DNA from: an uncultured Chitinophaga sp.
Lineage (GTDB): Bacteria > Bacteroidota > Bacteroidia > Chitinophagales > Chitinophagaceae
Assembly: GCF_937898475.1 (NCBI RefSeq)
Contig: NZ_CALEJS010000041.1
Location: 124,001-188,000 of the forward strand
Direction: 5' to 3'
DNA length: 64,000 nt
The notes beneath the pieces are model-generated. The model was not told the DNA's origin. It ran no database searches and was given only the letters and a program-made list of their open reading frames with translations. Of the stretch, positions 32,471 to 40,776 are shown piece after piece. Position 1 is the stretch's first letter; each line of letters begins with the position of its first letter. The translations under genes and the position numbers were made by a program.

Positions 32471-33802
32471 TTAAATATATCTGTTGATAAGGTTCTCCAG
32501 GTACTCCTGCCGTCCGCTGACAGCTACGGGTTCTCCCTTTTCGATCGCATAGGCGCGCAGGTCTTCCAGTGATAATTTACCGGCTTCAAACTCCTGGCCT
32601 TTACCGCTGTCATAAGTTGCATAGCGGTCTTTACGGATCTTTTTGTAGTCGGAAGATTGCAGCACTTTATCAGCCACTACCAGTGCGCGGGCAAAAGTAT
32701 CTACACCGCCAATGTGAGCATGAAACAGATCTGCGGGGTCAGTAGAGTTTCTGCGGATCTTGGCGTCGAAGTTGATACCGCCGCCTGCAAAGCCACCGGC
32801 TTCGAGGATGATCAGCATGTATTCTGTTACTTCGTTGATATTGTTCGGGAACTGGTCGGTATCCCATCCATTCTGCTGATCGCCCCTGTTGGCGTCAATA
32901 GAGCCCAGTAAACCTGCATCTGCAGCTACCTGGAGCTCATGCTGGAAGGTATGGCCCGCGAGTGTGGCATGGTTCACTTCCAGGTTCAGCTTGAAATCAT
33001 TCAGCAGGTCGTACTGGCGCAGGAAGCCGATCACCGTAGCAGCATCATAATCATACTGGTGTTTGGTAGGCTCGCAGGGTTTAGGCTCAATAAAGAAGGT
33101 GCCTTTAAAGCCCTGTTTGCGCGCATAATCCCTGGCAGTTTGCAGGAACCTGGCCAGGTGCTCCTGTTCACGCTTCATATCGGTATTGAGCAGGCTCATA
33201 TATCCTTCACGGCCGCCCCAGAATACATAGTTCTCACCGCCCAGTGCGATGGTAGCATCCAGCGCCGCTTTTACCTGTGCAGCTGCATGAGAGAGCACAT
33301 GGAAATCCGGGTTGGTGGCCGCGCCGTTCATATAACGGCGGTGTGAGAACAGGTTGGCAGTGCCCCATAAAAGCTTTACACCGCTGTCTGCCTGTTTAGA
33401 CTTTGCATAGTCTACCAGGGTTTGCAATCTTTTATCGTTCTCCGCTATATCGTTACCATAATCTACTACGTCTACATCATGGAAACAGTAGTAAGGCATG
33501 CCCAGTTTGGTGATGAACTCAAAAGCTGCGTCCATCTTATCTTTTGCCCTTTCAACCGGGTCCGATTTTTCATCCCAGGGGAAAATGTGGGTAGGCCCGC
33601 CAAAGGGATCGGCGCCTGTTCCGCAGAAAGAGTGCCAGTAGGCCACCGCAAAACGCAGGTGCTCTTTCATGGTCTTTCCGGCTACTACTTTGTTCTCATC
33701 ATACCAGCGATACGCCAGCGGGTTGTCTGTAGAAGGTCCTTCATAACGGATCTGGCCTATGCCTTTAAAGAATTCTTTACTGCCAGTGACAATTTTTGCC
33801 AT
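32471..33802 (-). CDS. xylA: Xylose isomerase
   Basis: 443-residue class II xylose isomerase, which interconverts D-xylose and D-xylulose (and D-glucose/D-fructose in many members) with two divalent metals. Seen: YWHSFCGTGADPFGGPT, YYCFHDVDVVDYGND (catalytic His and Asp), VFWGGREGYMSLLNTD, FFIEPKPCEPTKHQYDYDAAT (split as IEPKPCEPTKHQYDYD, metal Glu), LNLEVNHATLAGHTF and GSIDANRGDQQNGWDTDQFP (metal Asp/His). Start is ATG 33802 (MAKIVTGSKEFF); an upstream TTG extension reads through the inverted repeat. No xylulokinase gene is next to it; it is monocistronic with its own terminator and divergent from a LacI regulator. Confidence 0.96.
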   Translation of the reverse strand: MAKIVTGSKEFFKGIGQIRYEGPSTDNPLAYRWYDENKVVAGKTMKEHLRFAVAYWHSFCGTGADPFGGPTHIFPWDEKSDPVERAKDKMDAAFEFITKLGMPYYCFHDVDVVDYGNDIAENDKRLQTLVDYAKSKQADSGVKLLWGTANLFSHRRYMNGAATNPDFHVLSHAAAQVKAALDATIALGGENYVFWGGREGYMSLLNTDMKREQEHLARFLQTARDYARKQGFKGTFFIEPKPCEPTKHQYDYDAATVIGFLRQYDLLNDFKLNLEVNHATLAGHTFQHELQVAADAGLLGSIDANRGDQQNGWDTDQFPNNINEVTEYMLIILEAGGFAGGGINFDAKIRRNSTDPADLFHAHIGGVDTFARALVVADKVLQSSDYKKIRKDRYATYDSGKGQEFEAGKLSLEDLRAYAIEKGEPVAVSGRQEYLENLINRYI

Positions 33803-33828
33803 AGTGAGAATTATTTGTATCAGTGAAA

Positions 33829-33933
33829 AAAGCTGTTGGCAATTCGCTATCAGCCGCCAGCTGTGTGCTGTCAGCTCATGGCTGCCAGGCAAACATAATC
33901 GCTGATTGCCTGCTGCCAATAGCTAAAAGCTGT
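33829..33933. repeat. Word-type inverted repeat (gctattggc type) upstream of xylA
   Basis: Left arm 33829-33854 (agctgttggcaattcgctat plus cagc) and right arm 33901-33931 (complementary words gctgattgcc, tgctgccaat, agctaaaagc). The loop contains further copies (gccgccagctgtgtgctgtcagctcatggctgcc region, 33852-33887). The putative xylA promoter lies inside this element. Confidence 0.65.
33890..33920 (-). promoter_or_regulatory. Candidate xylA promoter
   Basis: Minus strand: ATTG (33920-33917), 19-bp spacer, TATGTTTG (33897-33890), one mismatch in the -33 box. Leader of about 80 nt to the xylA ATG. The 16-bp palindrome lies 18 bp upstream of the -33 box. Confidence 0.45.
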
Positions 33934-33938
33934 TATTA

Positions 33939-33954
33939 ATGCCAACGTTGGCAT
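33939..33954. promoter_or_regulatory. Operator-like palindrome for the LacI-family regulator
   Basis: Perfect 16-bp palindrome ATGCCAACGTTGGCAT midway between xylA and the divergent LacI-type gene. The centre CG and the A/T-GCC-AACGTT-GGC layout fit the usual LacI/GalR operator form. It is the only such perfect site seen in the window. Confidence 0.75.
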
Positions 33955-34016
33955 AAAAATAAAAGAAAACGTGAAAAAACAAAAATGGATCATTAAAATT
34001 GTGTGTTAAATGTAGT

Positions 34017-35042
34017 ATGAAGAGAACAACGATCCATGATATTGCCAGGGAACTGAACATTACCTTTTCTACGGTGGCCAGGGCGCTGCGGGATCACCCG
34101 GCTATCAGTGAGGCCACCAAGGCGGCAGTGCGCAAAACAGCGGAGAAGCTGAATTATCATCAGAACAAGCTGGCTTCATCGCTGCGCTCAGGTAATACGC
34201 ATGTTATCGGGGTGATCGTGCCCAGCCTCGATGTGAGCTTCTTCAGCTCAGTAGTACACGGGATCGAGAAGGTGATGAATGAAAATGGATACAGCATACT
34301 GCTTTACCAGTCTAACGAATTACTGCAACAGGAAAAGAAAGGGATAGACACTTTCCTGCAGTCGCATGTGGATGGCATCATTTGTTCCGTTTCACTGGAA
34401 ACCGATCAGTACGGGCATTATGAGGAAGTAAAAAGGCGCAACATCCCGCTCATCTTCTTTGACCGTGATGTAGCGGCGCTGGAAACACCGTCGGTTACCA
34501 TCAATGATTACAAAGGAGGCTTTATTGCCACAGAACACCTGATACAGCAGGGTTATGAGCGGATCGTGCACATTACCGCCGCCAGGGGCCTGCCCATCTT
34601 CAAAGAACGCCTGAGGGGCTATAAAGATGCATTGAAACGGTATAAGATACCTGTGCGGAAGGAGCTGATCCTGCAGGGCGAATTCTCGCTGGAGTTTGGC
34701 CGCTCCTGCATAAGGATGCTGCGGGAAAAGAACATCCCCTTTGATGCGGTGTTTGCACTGGAAGATTATACGGCCATGGGTGTGATCCAGCAGCTGCAGG
34801 TGTACAAAATAAAAGTGCCGAAAGAAACGGGTGTGATCGGTTTTGCCAATGAATCTTTCGGGGCGCTGGTAAGTCCGGGCCTTTCTACCATTGATCAGCA
34901 GACCGTGAAAATGGGTCAGGAAGCCGCGCATTTATTCCTTAAAATGATCCGGCATAAACAGGAAGAAGAACCGATGCCGGCGGATAAGCTGGTACTGGAT
35001 CCTGTGCTGATCGTAAGAGGATCGTCTGCAAGAAAGCGATGA
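34017..35042 (+). CDS. LacI family transcriptional regulator
   Basis: 341-residue regulator. Residues 1-60: TTIHDIARELNITFSTVARA and HPAISEATKAAVRKTAEKLNY, the LacI HTH and hinge. Then the periplasmic-binding-like core: VIGVIVPSLDVSFFSSVVHGIEKV, NGYSILLYQSNE, VDGIICSVS, IPLIFFDRDV, VTINDYKGGFIATEHLIQQGY, FDAVFALEDYTAMGVIQQL, TGVIGFANESFGALVSPGLSTIDQ. The start is ATG 34017 (MKRTTIHDI); an upstream TTG would add six residues. Divergent from xylA across a palindromic operator, so it probably controls xylose-isomerase expression and itself. The effector is inferred, not shown. Confidence 0.93.
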   Translation: MKRTTIHDIARELNITFSTVARALRDHPAISEATKAAVRKTAEKLNYHQNKLASSLRSGNTHVIGVIVPSLDVSFFSSVVHGIEKVMNENGYSILLYQSNELLQQEKKGIDTFLQSHVDGIICSVSLETDQYGHYEEVKRRNIPLIFFDRDVAALETPSVTINDYKGGFIATEHLIQQGYERIVHITAARGLPIFKERLRGYKDALKRYKIPVRKELILQGEFSLEFGRSCIRMLREKNIPFDAVFALEDYTAMGVIQQLQVYKIKVPKETGVIGFANESFGALVSPGLSTIDQQTVKMGQEAAHLFLKMIRHKQEEEPMPADKLVLDPVLIVRGSSARKR

Positions 35043-35058
35043 TAATTACTTACCATCC

Positions 35059-36585
35059 TTATTCCCTGCTCCTGCCCTTTTGTTGCAGTGCTTCCAGGCG
35101 TGCGGCCATTGTTTTCACCCTTTCCGGATGGCGGGATGCCAGGTTGTTCTTTTCTGCCAGATCATTCCTGAGATCATAAAGCTGCGGTTGTTCGTTATGC
35201 CCTGATGCAATATGCACATTGGGCAACACGGCAGGCCCTTTTGAGGGCGCAATGTACTTCCAGTCTCCTGAGATCAGCGAAAGACTGGCGCCCTGCTCGA
35301 CCAAATCCTCCCTTCCTTTTTCTCTTTTACCCAGCAGCACCGGCAGCATATCAAAACTATCCGGTGCATCTGCGGGGGATAATGACTGCCCGGTTAAAGC
35401 GGCAAAAGAAGCCAACAGGTCTACCTGGCTGATTAAAGCCTTTGAGCTGCCTGGCTTTACGGCCTTTGGCCAGCTAAACAGGAAAGGTATCCGCGTACCG
35501 CCTTCAAAAGCGCTGTATTTACCGCCGCTCAGGGTCCCTGCAGGAAGGTGGCCGTTTTGTTGCTCCACGGCATTGTCCTGGTAGCCGTCATCCAGCACGG
35601 GGCCATTATCGCTGCTGAAAATCACAATGGTATTGCTGGTCAGCTGCAGACTGTCTAAAGTGGCCATGATCCGTCCTACCCACCAGTCCAGCTGCAGGAT
35701 GGCGTCTCCTCTGGGTCCCATACCGCTTTTACCTGCAAAGCGCGGGTGCGGATCGCGGGGCACGTGAATATCCGCCGTGGCGAAGTACAGGAAGAAGGGC
35801 TCGGTGCGGTGTGCAGCAATAAAGCTTTCCGCCCTTGCCGTGAGCGTATCGGCGATGTCCTGGTCGGTCCACAGGGCCGCCCGGCCGCCGGTCATATACC
35901 CGATGCGGCCTATCCCGTTAATGATGGTATTATCATGCCCATGGGACGATTTAACCCGTAACAGTTCCGGGTGTTCACGGCCGGTGGGCCAGTTGCCAAC
36001 AGGCTGGTTATAATTCACCAGGATGGGGTCTGCAGGATCTAAACGCACAACGCGCCTGTTCTCCACGTATACGCAGGGTACCCTGTCCAGTGTAGCGGGG
36101 ATGATAAAAGATTCATCAAAACCCAGTTCCAGGGGCCCCGGCCTGATCTCCCCGTTCCAATCCGGCCCCTCTGCTCCGCCCAGGCCCAGATGCCATTTAC
36201 CCACCACACCGGTGGTATAGCCGGCTTTCTTCAGCAGCGCGGGCACGGTGGTTACCGCCGTATCAATGATCAGGGCGGCATTGCCGGGGGCAATACCGGT
36301 GCCTTTCCGCCGCCAGGCATATTGGCCCGTGAGGAAGGAATAACGGGAAGGCGTACAGGTGGCCGAACTGGCATGCGCGTTGGTAAAGCGGATGCCGCTG
36401 GCCGCCAGGCGGTCTATATGCGGTGTTTTAATCTTAACGGCGCCATAACAGCTGACGTCTGCATAGCCCAGGTCATCTGTGTAGATGAACACGATATTGG
36501 GGCGGGATGGCTGTGCCCTGGCTGTGATGCTGAACAGCAAGGCTAACAAGCTGGCAAGTGACAACAGGGGTATTCTCATAGTCAT
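35059..36585 (-). CDS. Secreted arylsulfatase-family sulfatase
   Basis: 508-residue sulfatase exported by an N-terminal signal peptide (MRIPLLSLASLLALLFSITARAQ, residues 3-25; key part LLSLASLLALLFSITARA). It hydrolyses a sulfate ester. Seen: NIVFIYTDDLGYADVSCYG with the metal Asp37/Asp38, ATCTPSRYSFLTGQ where Cys77 in CxPSR is converted to formylglycine, VGKWHLG, and IVIFSSDNGP. An upstream maturase (anaerobic or FGE) is not in the window. The substrate is unknown; polysaccharide sulfatases are common in this phylum, but a small aryl or steroid ester is equally possible. It is divergent from a TauE/SafE exporter gene 71 bp away. The ATG at 36579 is an alternative start. Confidence 0.93.
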   Translation of the reverse strand: MTMRIPLLSLASLLALLFSITARAQPSRPNIVFIYTDDLGYADVSCYGAVKIKTPHIDRLAASGIRFTNAHASSATCTPSRYSFLTGQYAWRRKGTGIAPGNAALIIDTAVTTVPALLKKAGYTTGVVGKWHLGLGGAEGPDWNGEIRPGPLELGFDESFIIPATLDRVPCVYVENRRVVRLDPADPILVNYNQPVGNWPTGREHPELLRVKSSHGHDNTIINGIGRIGYMTGGRAALWTDQDIADTLTARAESFIAAHRTEPFFLYFATADIHVPRDPHPRFAGKSGMGPRGDAILQLDWWVGRIMATLDSLQLTSNTIVIFSSDNGPVLDDGYQDNAVEQQNGHLPAGTLSGGKYSAFEGGTRIPFLFSWPKAVKPGSSKALISQVDLLASFAALTGQSLSPADAPDSFDMLPVLLGKREKGREDLVEQGASLSLISGDWKYIAPSKGPAVLPNVHIASGHNEQPQLYDLRNDLAEKNNLASRHPERVKTMAARLEALQQKGRSRE

Positions 36586-36610
36586 TAAATATACTAAATC
36601 GTAATTATTC

Positions 36611-36618
36611 TACCTTTG
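36611..36618 (+). promoter_or_regulatory. Candidate -7 element of the TauE/SafE gene
   Basis: TACCTTTG matches TAnnTTTG. It would give a leader of about 30 nt before the ATG at 36657. No TTTG at 19-21 bp upstream, so the -33 part is not supported. Confidence 0.45.
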
Positions 36619-36656
36619 GATTTATTTACCTTTACCAACCAACTGAGCCACCAACC

Positions 36657-37493
36657 ATGACAATCTTAACTTTTACGCTCATTCTCCTGGGCGGAGCTTT
36701 TCTGGCAGGGCTGCTGGGGTCGCTCACCGGACTAGGAGGAGGCGTAGTGATCATTCCACTGCTTACCCTGGTTTTTCATGTAGACATCCGCTATGCTATC
36801 GGAACCGCACTGATCGCGGCCATTGCCACTTCTTCCGGCTCTGCCTCCGCCTATGTAAAGGAAGGCATTACCAATATACGCCTGGGTATGTTCCTGGAAA
36901 TTGCCACTACCACCGGGGCGGTAGCCGGCGCCTTGCTGGCGGTATATATGCCCACGCATATTGTGGCCATTATCTTTGGCGTGGTGCTGATCATTTCCGC
37001 CCTGCTATCTGCCCGCCCAAAACACAGTCATCTCGAAACGGAAGAAAAAAGCGAGCTGGCGCAACGCCTCCGACTGAATGGCGACTATCCCACCCCATCC
37101 GGTGAGGTGAGTTATAAAGTACGCAGGGTGCCCGGCGGTTACCTGATGATGACCATCGCCGGTGTATTGTCCGGACTGCTGGGCATCGGCTCCGGGGCTT
37201 TAAAGGTGCTGGCGATGGATAACATGATGCGTGTTCCCTTCAAAGTATCTACTACCACCAGTATTTTCATGATAGGAGTAACGGCTGCTGCCAGCGCGGT
37301 GGTATACCTGCAAAGAGGGTATATTGACCCGGGGCTTTGCTTCCCCGTTGTGCTGGGTGTTCTGGCCGGCGCACTGGGCGGCACTAAAATACTGGCTAAA
37401 GCCAACACCAAACTGCTGCGCATTATTTTCAGCGTGGTGATCACGCTGCTGGCATTACAAATGATCTTTAACGGCATTACACGGAAATTCTGA
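36657..37493 (+). CDS. TauE/SafE family anion exporter
   Basis: 278-residue inner-membrane protein with about eight hydrophobic segments and the family's two-fold repeat: GLLGSLTGLGGGVVIIPLLTLVF near residue 20 and GVLSGLLGIGSGALKVLAMDNM near residue 170 (key LGIGSGALKV). Members move sulfite, sulfoacetate, taurine-derived anions or similar. It is followed after 3 bp by a DUF1634 gene, its usual partner. Divergent from a secreted sulfatase, so export of sulfate/sulfite released from substrates is possible but unproven. Confidence 0.9.
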   Translation: MTILTFTLILLGGAFLAGLLGSLTGLGGGVVIIPLLTLVFHVDIRYAIGTALIAAIATSSGSASAYVKEGITNIRLGMFLEIATTTGAVAGALLAVYMPTHIVAIIFGVVLIISALLSARPKHSHLETEEKSELAQRLRLNGDYPTPSGEVSYKVRRVPGGYLMMTIAGVLSGLLGIGSGALKVLAMDNMMRVPFKVSTTTSIFMIGVTAAASAVVYLQRGYIDPGLCFPVVLGVLAGALGGTKILAKANTKLLRIIFSVVITLLALQMIFNGITRKF

Positions 37494-37496
37494 CAA

Positions 37497-37898
37497 ATGA
37501 AGAAACACTGGCTTTCAAAGACATACTGGGCTGATAAAGACGTGGAGGTACTGATGGGTACATTGCTGCGTTTTGGCGTTATTTTTTCAGGCGTTGTGGT
37601 GATCGCAGGCGGGATGATCTACCTGGTGAGGCATGGGCACGAGGCGCCGTCTTACCGGGCATTTGCAGGGCCTAATGCCCGTTGGGACAACCTGCCTTCC
37701 ATTGTAAAAGGTGTGTGCGGCGGGCATGGTAAGGAGCTGATCCAGCTGGGGGTGGTGATGCTGATCGCCACGCCGATTGCGCGTATACTCTTCTCCGTAG
37801 TGGCCTTCCTGCTCGAAAAAGATTATTTGTATGTTGTGATCACGCTCATTGTGCTGGGCGTAATTGTGTTCAGTATGATAGGCGGACTGGGCGGGTGA
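37497..37898 (+). CDS. DUF1634 family membrane protein
   Basis: 133-residue protein with three hydrophobic segments (FGVIFSGVVVIAGGMIYLV, LIQLGVVMLIATPIARILFSVVAFLL, YVVITLIVLGVIVFSMIGG) matching DUF1634, which is nearly always encoded next to TauE/SafE proteins. Starts 3 bp after the exporter stop, so it is translationally linked. Function unknown; it is probably an accessory subunit or modulator of the exporter. Confidence 0.88.
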   Translation: MKKHWLSKTYWADKDVEVLMGTLLRFGVIFSGVVVIAGGMIYLVRHGHEAPSYRAFAGPNARWDNLPSIVKGVCGGHGKELIQLGVVMLIATPIARILFSVVAFLLEKDYLYVVITLIVLGVIVFSMIGGLGG

Positions 37899-37902
37899 TA
37901 AA

Positions 37903-37937
37903 AAAGGAAAACCGGAACAAGACTATTCCGGCTTTTA
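37903..37937. terminator. Bidirectional terminator between convergent genes
   Basis: Stem CCGGAA/TTCCGG (37912-37917 and 37926-37931) with eight-base loop, flanked by aaaa on the left and ctttta on the right. It separates the DUF1634 gene (+) from the DHA2 efflux gene (-). Confidence 0.75.
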
Positions 37938-37984
37938 CCTAAACCTACAACTGTTACACTGTTAGTAACATACCTTAATATCTT

Positions 37985-39565
37985 TTAGTGCATTGCACTC
38001 GCATCTATTTTACCTGTTTGTTTTTTGGCTCTTACCATCAGCACCAGCGGCACAAAGATCAGGAACAGCACGCCGAGGTAAAGGAACACATCCATATACG
38101 ACAATACTGTCTGCTGCTTTACGATGGAGTACTCCAGTGACTGGTACGCTCTTTTCAACGCCGTAGTTGCATCGGCTCCCTTCTGCATAAAGCTGGCCTG
38201 CATGGCATGCAGTCTGTTGGCCACCACCGGGTTGTTAATGTCCAGGTCACTCACCAGGTCATTACGGTGCAGCTGGTTCCTGCGTGATACAAAAGTGGTG
38301 ATCAATGCGATCCCGAAAGATCCCCCCAATTGCCGGGCCATACCTGTGAAGGCGGCCCCCTGTCCTATCTGCACCCCCTTCAGGGATGAGAGCGATAATG
38401 CCGTGATGGGGATGAACAGCATTGCCAGACCAACACCGCGCACAATCAGCATCCAGAAGAAAGCGTCCTTCCCGGTGTCGGGACTGATGATCTTATAGCC
38501 CCAGAAGCTGTAAACAAAAAAGGCTAACATCCCTATTGCAATCAGCAGGGGCTGCGACACGCCTTTTCCCAGCAACTGGCCAATGAAAGGCATCATGAAG
38601 GCCGTCATTAAAGCGGCGGGCAGCATCAGCAAACCAGACTGCGTGGCGGTCCACCCCATTATACCCTGCGTATACAGGGGTATAACGAAGGTGGAGCCGT
38701 ACAATCCAAATCCCATCACAAAAGACAATACTGTTCCAATCCGCAGGTTTCCGTTCTTCAATACACGCAGTTCTACAATCGGATTCTTGTACACCAACTC
38801 CCTCCAGACGAAAAAGAAAAAGCCTAATACGGATACTACCGCTAACGTTGCGATGGTACCGTCGCTGAACCAGTCGTCTTCCTGCCCGCGCTCCAGCACA
38901 TATTGTAATGAGCCTACGGCCATGGCCAGGAAAGCAATACCCCACCAGTCTATCTCATTGGCCGCTTTCTTTTCTGCAAACTTGGGACTACGCACAAATT
39001 GCAGCGTAAGCAGGGTGGCAATGACACCTATGGGAATGTTGATGTAAAATATATATGGCCAGGAAAAGTTATCTACAATGTAGCCGCCCAGCGGGGGACC
39101 CAGGGTTGGCCCTATGATCACACCCAGGCCATAGATGGCCTGCGCCATGCCACGTTTTTCTACCGGGTAGCTTTCTGTTATAATGGTCTGCGATGTTACC
39201 AGCAGGGCGCCACCGCCTACCCCTTGTATAAACCTGAATAGTACCAGCTCCCACAACACACTGGCGTTACCGCAGAGGAAAGAGGAGACGGTGAATATGA
39301 TGATGGATACGGCGAAGTAGTTACGACGCCCGAATTGCTGGGCCAGCCAGCTGGTCATGGGGATGATGATCACGTTACCGATGGCGTAAGCGGTCACCAC
39401 CCATCCCACCTCACTCATGGTGGCGCCCAGGTTGCCCCGCATATCATTCAGCGCCACGTTCACGATCGTGGTATCCACTATTTCGAGCAGTGCGCAGAAG
39501 ATGGCGGTGATGGTGATGATCACCCTCCGGGCCCCGTATTCCACCAATGATTCCTGTTGCGTCAT
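37985..39565 (-). CDS. DHA2 family efflux MFS transporter (EmrB-like)
   Basis: 526-residue inner-membrane drug exporter with 14 hydrophobic segments. Seen: IVDTTIVNVALNDMRGNLG (motif D1-like, near residue 30), FGRRNYFAVS (motif A loop), IQGVGGGALLVTSQTIITESYP (key RFIQGVGGGAL), GPTLGPPLGGYIVDNFSWPYIFYINIPIG (key GPPLGGYIVDNFSW, motif C and DHA2-type). Together with the HlyD-like and TolC-like genes upstream it forms an EmrAB-TolC-type tripartite pump. The start is ATG 39565; an upstream TTG extension overlaps the previous gene. Substrate unknown; regulated by the TetR gene at the operon head. Confidence 0.93.
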   Translation of the reverse strand: MTQQESLVEYGARRVIITITAIFCALLEIVDTTIVNVALNDMRGNLGATMSEVGWVVTAYAIGNVIIIPMTSWLAQQFGRRNYFAVSIIIFTVSSFLCGNASVLWELVLFRFIQGVGGGALLVTSQTIITESYPVEKRGMAQAIYGLGVIIGPTLGPPLGGYIVDNFSWPYIFYINIPIGVIATLLTLQFVRSPKFAEKKAANEIDWWGIAFLAMAVGSLQYVLERGQEDDWFSDGTIATLAVVSVLGFFFFVWRELVYKNPIVELRVLKNGNLRIGTVLSFVMGFGLYGSTFVIPLYTQGIMGWTATQSGLLMLPAALMTAFMMPFIGQLLGKGVSQPLLIAIGMLAFFVYSFWGYKIISPDTGKDAFFWMLIVRGVGLAMLFIPITALSLSSLKGVQIGQGAAFTGMARQLGGSFGIALITTFVSRRNQLHRNDLVSDLDINNPVVANRLHAMQASFMQKGADATTALKRAYQSLEYSIVKQQTVLSYMDVFLYLGVLFLIFVPLVLMVRAKKQTGKIDASAMH

Positions 39566-39584
39566 AAACAGTTCGATGTTGTTA

Positions 39585-40727
39585 TTAGTCAAGATTTACG
39601 TCTACCACTACGTTCAGGCCTGCACGCAGTTGTTTCACCACCGGGTCTTCCGGGTGATCAAATTCTATCTTCACGGGGAGACGCTGTACCACTTTCACAA
39701 AGTTGCCGGATGCGTTATCAGGAGGCAGCAGTGCAAATCTTGCACCGGTAGCCGGGGAGAAGGAAGCCACATGCGCTTCCAGGTCCTTTTCAGGGAAAGC
39801 GTCTACATGCACTTCTACTTTCTGTCCTACTTTCATTTTATCCAGCTGTGTTTCTTTAAAGTTGGCCACTACCCATATGCTGTTGTCAAGTACTACGCTG
39901 AACAGTGACTGACCTGCCTGGAGATATTGTCCGGGCTGTACATATGTTTTAGATACCCTGCCATCTTCCGGGGCAGTGATCACTGCGTAGGAAAGGTTCA
40001 GTTGAGCATCTGCCAGGTCGGCCTCACGTTGTTTGATCACTGCCTGGGCGGCGCTGATCTGGCGGGCGGTAGCATCACTCTGGGAAGCCACCACGGAGGT
40101 TTGTTTAGAGGCATATGCCTTCTGCTCCTGCAGTACCTGCAGCTGGCGTTCAGCGGTTTGCTTGGCGGCCAGCGCCTGTTCGTATTGCTGTTGGGTAATA
40201 GAGTGATCCTTGATCAGGTTGGCGTAACGGTCGTAGTCCTGAGAAGCGCGCCACAGGTTCACCTTGGCAGCTTCTATCTGGGCTTCTACCGTTGCCACGT
40301 TGGCATGAGAGGTTACGATATTGGCACGGGAAGCAGTGGTATTGGCTTCAGCCACACCTACGTTAGCCTGGGCGGCAGCCAGGGCGGCTTCCGCCTGTTG
40401 TACCCTTATCTGCAGGTCGCGGTCGTCCAGCACTATCAGGGTATCGCCTTTCTTCACGAGCTGGTTATCCTTCACCCTTACTTCTTTCACATAACCGCTT
40501 ACACGGGGTATTACAGGACTCACATTTGCTTCCACCTGTGCATTGTCTGTTTCCTCATGATGCAGGGCGTGTACATATTTGGTGATACCAAAGGAGCCCC
40601 CGCCAATTACCAGTACGGCCAGTATGATAATGAAGCGCAGGTTCTTTTTCTTAGGAGCGCCATTCTCACCCTGTGCAGCATTCGCTGCTTTATGACTGGT
40701 AGATCTTACTTCATTAACTGTTTCCAT
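39585..40727 (-). CDS. HlyD/EmrA-like membrane fusion protein
   Basis: 380-residue periplasmic adaptor of the efflux pump. Residues about 29-55 hold the single N-terminal membrane anchor (NLRFIIILAVLVIGGGSFGITKYV). It then has the lipoyl-like segments NAQVEANVSPVIPRVSGYVKEVRVKDNQLVKKGDTLIVLDD (key VSPVIPRVSGYV) and SYAVITAPEDGRVSKTYVQPGQYLQAGQSLFSVV (key APEDGRVSK), with a long coiled coil between (AEAALAAAQANVGVAEANTTASRAN). Stops 19 bp before the transporter start. EmrA-type, not RND-type, by length and partner. Confidence 0.92.
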   Translation of the reverse strand: METVNEVRSTSHKAANAAQGENGAPKKKNLRFIIILAVLVIGGGSFGITKYVHALHHEETDNAQVEANVSPVIPRVSGYVKEVRVKDNQLVKKGDTLIVLDDRDLQIRVQQAEAALAAAQANVGVAEANTTASRANIVTSHANVATVEAQIEAAKVNLWRASQDYDRYANLIKDHSITQQQYEQALAAKQTAERQLQVLQEQKAYASKQTSVVASQSDATARQISAAQAVIKQREADLADAQLNLSYAVITAPEDGRVSKTYVQPGQYLQAGQSLFSVVLDNSIWVVANFKETQLDKMKVGQKVEVHVDAFPEKDLEAHVASFSPATGARFALLPPDNASGNFVKVVQRLPVKIEFDHPEDPVVKQLRAGLNVVVDVNLD

Positions 40728-40776
40728 AAAGACCTTAATTGAATTTCTTGTGTTTTGTACTTTTTAATGATGATCG

